DNA of 54,713 nucleotides from an uncultured Roseburia sp. (lineage in GTDB: Bacteria; Bacillota; Clostridia; Lachnospirales; Lachnospiraceae), in assembly GCA_947573605.1 (NCBI GenBank), contig CANPGM010000022.1, positions 1 to 54,713 of the forward strand, read 5' to 3'. Position numbers and translations under genes: made by a program. Positions 52,346 through 54,713 of this stretch are shown here, piece by piece. The notes below the pieces were generated by a model. The model did no database searches. It was not told the DNA's origin and saw only the letters and a program-made list of their open reading frames with translations. Position 1 is the stretch's first letter; each line of letters opens with the position of its first letter.

Positions 52346-54598
52346 ATGAAATTACAGGAAATCGTAAAGAAAAGGTGCGGGAAAACAATTGCACAGTGTT
52401 CCAATGAGGAACTTTATTATGCACTTTTGGAAATGACAAAAGGAATGGCGGCGGAAAAGGTCAGCAGCAGGGGGAAACGAAAATTATACTATATTTCCGC
52501 TGAGTTTTTGATCGGAAAGCTTTTGTCCAATAATTTAATTAATCTGGGCATATACGAAGAGGTACGGGAGCTTCTGGCAGAAAACGGAAAAAGTCTTGCG
52601 GAAGTGGAAGAAGCGGAACCGGAACCGTCGCTCGGCAACGGAGGGCTCGGACGTCTGGCCGCTTGTTTTCTGGATTCCATTGCTTCTCTCGGCTTAAACG
52701 GAGACGGCGTCGGATTAAATTATCACTATGGGCTCTTTAAGCAGGTTTTCCAAAACAACCTTCAAAACGAGACGCCGAATCCGTGGATCGAAAAAGAAAG
52801 CTGGCTGACAAAGACGGACGTTTCGTATCCCGTTTCGTTCGGAGGATTTAAACTGCAGTCCAGAATGTATGACATTGATGTGTTAGGATATGACAACCGT
52901 ACGACAAAGCTGCATTTATTTGATGTGGAGACGGTAGACGAGGGCTTAGTCGGAGAGGGAATTGACTTTGACAAAGAGGATATTGCCAGAAATCTGACGT
53001 TATTTTTGTATCCCGATGATTCGGACGACAAGGGACGGATTCTTCGTGTGTATCAGCAGTATTTTATGGTAAGCAACGCCGCGCGCCTGATTCTTGACGA
53101 GGCAGTAAAAAGAGGCTCTACGCTTCATGATTTGGATGAATATGCGGTGATTCAGATTAACGATACGCATCCGAGTATGGTAATTCCGGAGTTGATCCGT
53201 CTTTTGATGGAGCGCGGAATTTTAATGGACGAGGCGATTCAAATCGTGTCAAAGGCATGTGCATACACGAATCATACGATTTTGGCGGAGGCGCTTGAGA
53301 AGTGGCCGATTCATTTTCTGGAAAAGGCCGTTCCGCAGCTTTTGCCGATTATTTATGAGCTGAACAGCCGTGTCGCAGAGAAATTTCACGATAAATCGGT
53401 GGCGATTATTGACGAGGAACAGCGCGTGCATATGGCGCATATGGATATTCATTACGGCTACAGCATTAACGGCGTAGCGTATCTTCATACCGAAATCTTA
53501 AAAAATTCGGAGCTGAACCATTTTTACCGGATTTATCCGGAGAAATTTAATAACAAGACTAACGGCATTACGTTCCGCCGCTGGCTGCTGTATTGCAACA
53601 GAGAGCTTACCGCGCTGATTGAATCGCTGATTGGTTCGGGCTTTAAAAAAGATGCGAAAGAGCTTGAAAAGCTTTTGCGGTTTGCAGACGATACGGCTGT
53701 GCTTGAAAAGCTGCTTGCCGTAAAGGCCGGCAATAAAGCAGAGTTAAAGGAATATCTGGAAAAAACGCAGAAGATTACGCTGGACGAAAATTCTGTATTT
53801 GATATCCAGGTTAAGAGACTGCACGAGTATAAGAGACAGCAGATGAACGCGCTCTATGTGATTCATAAATATTTTGAAATTAAGGCCGGCAAGAAGCCGA
53901 CGCGTCCGATTACCGTAATTTTCGGCGCGAAAGCGGCGCCCGCTTATGTGATTGCAAAAGATATTATTCATCTGATTTTGTGTCTGGAAGAGCTGATTGC
54001 AAAAGATCCGGAGGTTTCGCCGTATTTAAAGGTGGTTATGGTAGAGAACTACAACGTTACCTTAGCGGAAAAATTAATTCCCGCAGCGGATATTCATGAG
54101 CAGATCTCACTTGCGTCAAAGGAGGCTTCCGGTACTTCGAACATGAAGTTTATGTTAAACGGAGCCGTTGCAATCGGTACAATGGACGGAGCGAATGTAG
54201 AAATGCATCAGTTTGTAGGCGATGATAATATCTATATTTTCGGCGAATCGTCTGAGGCGGTTATTAAGCATTATGAAAAAGCCGATTATGTATCGAAGGA
54301 TTACTACGAGAAGGATGAAGATATTAAGCGCGCAATTGATTTTATTGTCAGCGACAAGATGCTTTCTGTAGGCAAAAAGGAGAATTTAAACCGTCTGTAT
54401 CAGGAACTTTTAAATAAAGACTGGTTTATGACACTACCTGACTTTAAGGAATATGCGGCGGCGAAAGAACGTATCTACGCGGATTATGAAGACCGTATGG
54501 CATGGGCGAAAAAGATGCTGATTAATATCGGCAAGGCCGGATTCTTCTCCTCCGATCGGACGATTGAGCAGTACAATGAGGATATCTGGCATTTATAA
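52346..54598 (+). CDS. glgP: Glycogen/maltodextrin phosphorylase
   Basis: 750 residues, the short bacterial form. It releases glucose 1-phosphate from alpha-glucans. Signatures: [62 protein letters not shown], and [15 protein letters not shown] with the PLP lysine at Lys601. No allosteric N-terminal extension. A terminator follows. Confidence 0.97.
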   Translation: MKLQEIVKKRCGKTIAQCSNEELYYALLEMTKGMAAEKVSSRGKRKLYYISAEFLIGKLLSNNLINLGIYEEVRELLAENGKSLAEVEEAEPEPSLGNGGLGRLAACFLDSIASLGLNGDGVGLNYHYGLFKQVFQNNLQNETPNPWIEKESWLTKTDVSYPVSFGGFKLQSRMYDIDVLGYDNRTTKLHLFDVETVDEGLVGEGIDFDKEDIARNLTLFLYPDDSDDKGRILRVYQQYFMVSNAARLILDEAVKRGSTLHDLDEYAVIQINDTHPSMVIPELIRLLMERGILMDEAIQIVSKACAYTNHTILAEALEKWPIHFLEKAVPQLLPIIYELNSRVAEKFHDKSVAIIDEEQRVHMAHMDIHYGYSINGVAYLHTEILKNSELNHFYRIYPEKFNNKTNGITFRRWLLYCNRELTALIESLIGSGFKKDAKELEKLLRFADDTAVLEKLLAVKAGNKAELKEYLEKTQKITLDENSVFDIQVKRLHEYKRQQMNALYVIHKYFEIKAGKKPTRPITVIFGAKAAPAYVIAKDIIHLILCLEELIAKDPEVSPYLKVVMVENYNVTLAEKLIPAADIHEQISLASKEASGTSNMKFMLNGAVAIGTMDGANVEMHQFVGDDNIYIFGESSEAVIKHYEKADYVSKDYYEKDEDIKRAIDFIVSDKMLSVGKKENLNRLYQELLNKDWFMTLPDFKEYAAAKERIYADYEDRMAWAKKMLINIGKAGFFSSDRTIEQYNEDIWHL

Positions 54599-54609
54599 AA
54601 AAGTGTAAT

Positions 54610-54654
54610 AAATACTCTGAGCGGCTTTTGTATCGAACCGTTTGGAGTATTTTT
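54610..54654 (+). terminator. Terminator of glgP
   Basis: AAATACTC pairs with GAGTATTT, with a shorter inner stem (CGG/CCG), and a T-run follows. The next copy of the dispersed repeat starts at 54657. Confidence 0.75.
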
Positions 54655-54656
54655 AT

Positions 54657-54713
54657 CTTATAGGATTCGGGTGTCAAAAGGCGGTCTTTTCGATTTGAAC
54701 TGGCAACTTGCAC
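54657..54713 (+). mobile_element. Start of a second inverted-repeat element (cut by window end)
   Basis: CTTATAGG is followed by ATTCGGGTGTCAAAAGGC, then GGTCTTTTCGATTTGAACTG and GCAACTTGCAC, identical to the reverse complement of the right end of the element at 21466-21900 over the visible length. The flank CTTATAGG equals the direct repeat seen there. Again it stands immediately behind a terminator. Confidence 0.85.

Noticed and set aside
1-54713. CRISPR arrays, tRNA and rRNA genes
   Set aside because: No regularly spaced direct repeats with unique spacers and no recognisable tRNA or rRNA sequences were found by reading both strands.

Overview
The window reads as a chromosomal segment of a Gram-positive anaerobe of the Clostridia, most likely Lachnospiraceae. 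The grounds are a SCIFF ranthipeptide locus joined to a fused SecDF, a V-type ATPase in place of an F-type operon, a T-box in front of serS, MecA, DUF1846 and DUF4317 proteins, AGGAGG-type ribosome binding sites, frequent TTG/GTG starts, and a sortase-like C-terminus on a giant subtilase. This is inferred from gene content; no species is named. No rRNA, tRNA, CRISPR array, prophage or complete insertion sequence was seen.

Layout. 1-2.9 kb: a lipoprotein serpin followed closely by a sigma-70-family factor and a membrane-anchored anti-sigma-like protein. 2.9-3.8 kb: two small reverse-strand genes, one a likely fragment. 3.8-8.5 kb: TIGR04086-like membrane protein, SCIFF peptide (scfA), its radical SAM maturase (scfB), SecDF and DUF1294. 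8.5-9.8 kb: glyA. 10.2-18.5 kb: an unusual operon with a propeller-like/solute-binding lipoprotein, two sugar-type ABC permeases without an ATPase, a HlyD-type adaptor, a MacB-type periplasmic core without its FtsX membrane part, and a CgeB-like glycosyltransferase. 18.5-21.4 kb: promoter, serine T-box, serS, and a KdgK-type sugar kinase with its own promoter and terminator. 21.4-22.0 kb: a structured, MITE-like inverted-repeat element. 22.1-24.0 kb: CarD-family regulator (with a tiny in-frame leader ORF) convergent with a DUF4317 gene. 24.3-29.2 kb: a compact Tad-like pilus/secretion locus. 29.5-32.9 kb: adenosine deaminase, DUF1846, mecA. 33.0-42.9 kb: a small conserved ORF, nine V-ATPase genes and an ArsR-type regulator. 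43.3-49.4 kb: a 2045-residue cell-wall subtilase. 49.6-52.1 kb: LspA-like peptidase, GNAT acetyltransferase, PAP2 phosphatase, and a convergent AraC regulator. 52.3-54.6 kb: glycogen phosphorylase.

The two most interesting items are these. (1) The Tad-like locus at 24.3-29.2 kb combines a CpaF/TadA-type ATPase and a fused TadB-TadC membrane protein with four very short or short membrane peptides that share the N-terminal pattern MxxIIxxYG, two of them too short for ordinary gene calling, plus a TadE-like protein and one ending in a single InlB-B-like repeat. (2) A dispersed repeat family has one full copy (21466-21900, 18-bp perfect terminal inverted repeats, 9-bp direct repeats at its ends), one copy cut by the window end (54657-54713) and one decayed end (9971-10035). 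The first two sit directly behind rho-independent terminators; the third lies well downstream of a terminal hairpin. A second repeat, beginning TATAGGAAAC, also lies behind terminators and looks like the target of the first.

Several start codons differ from the longest reading frames. They were moved to the start best placed behind a ribosome binding site or best matching the family N-terminus.
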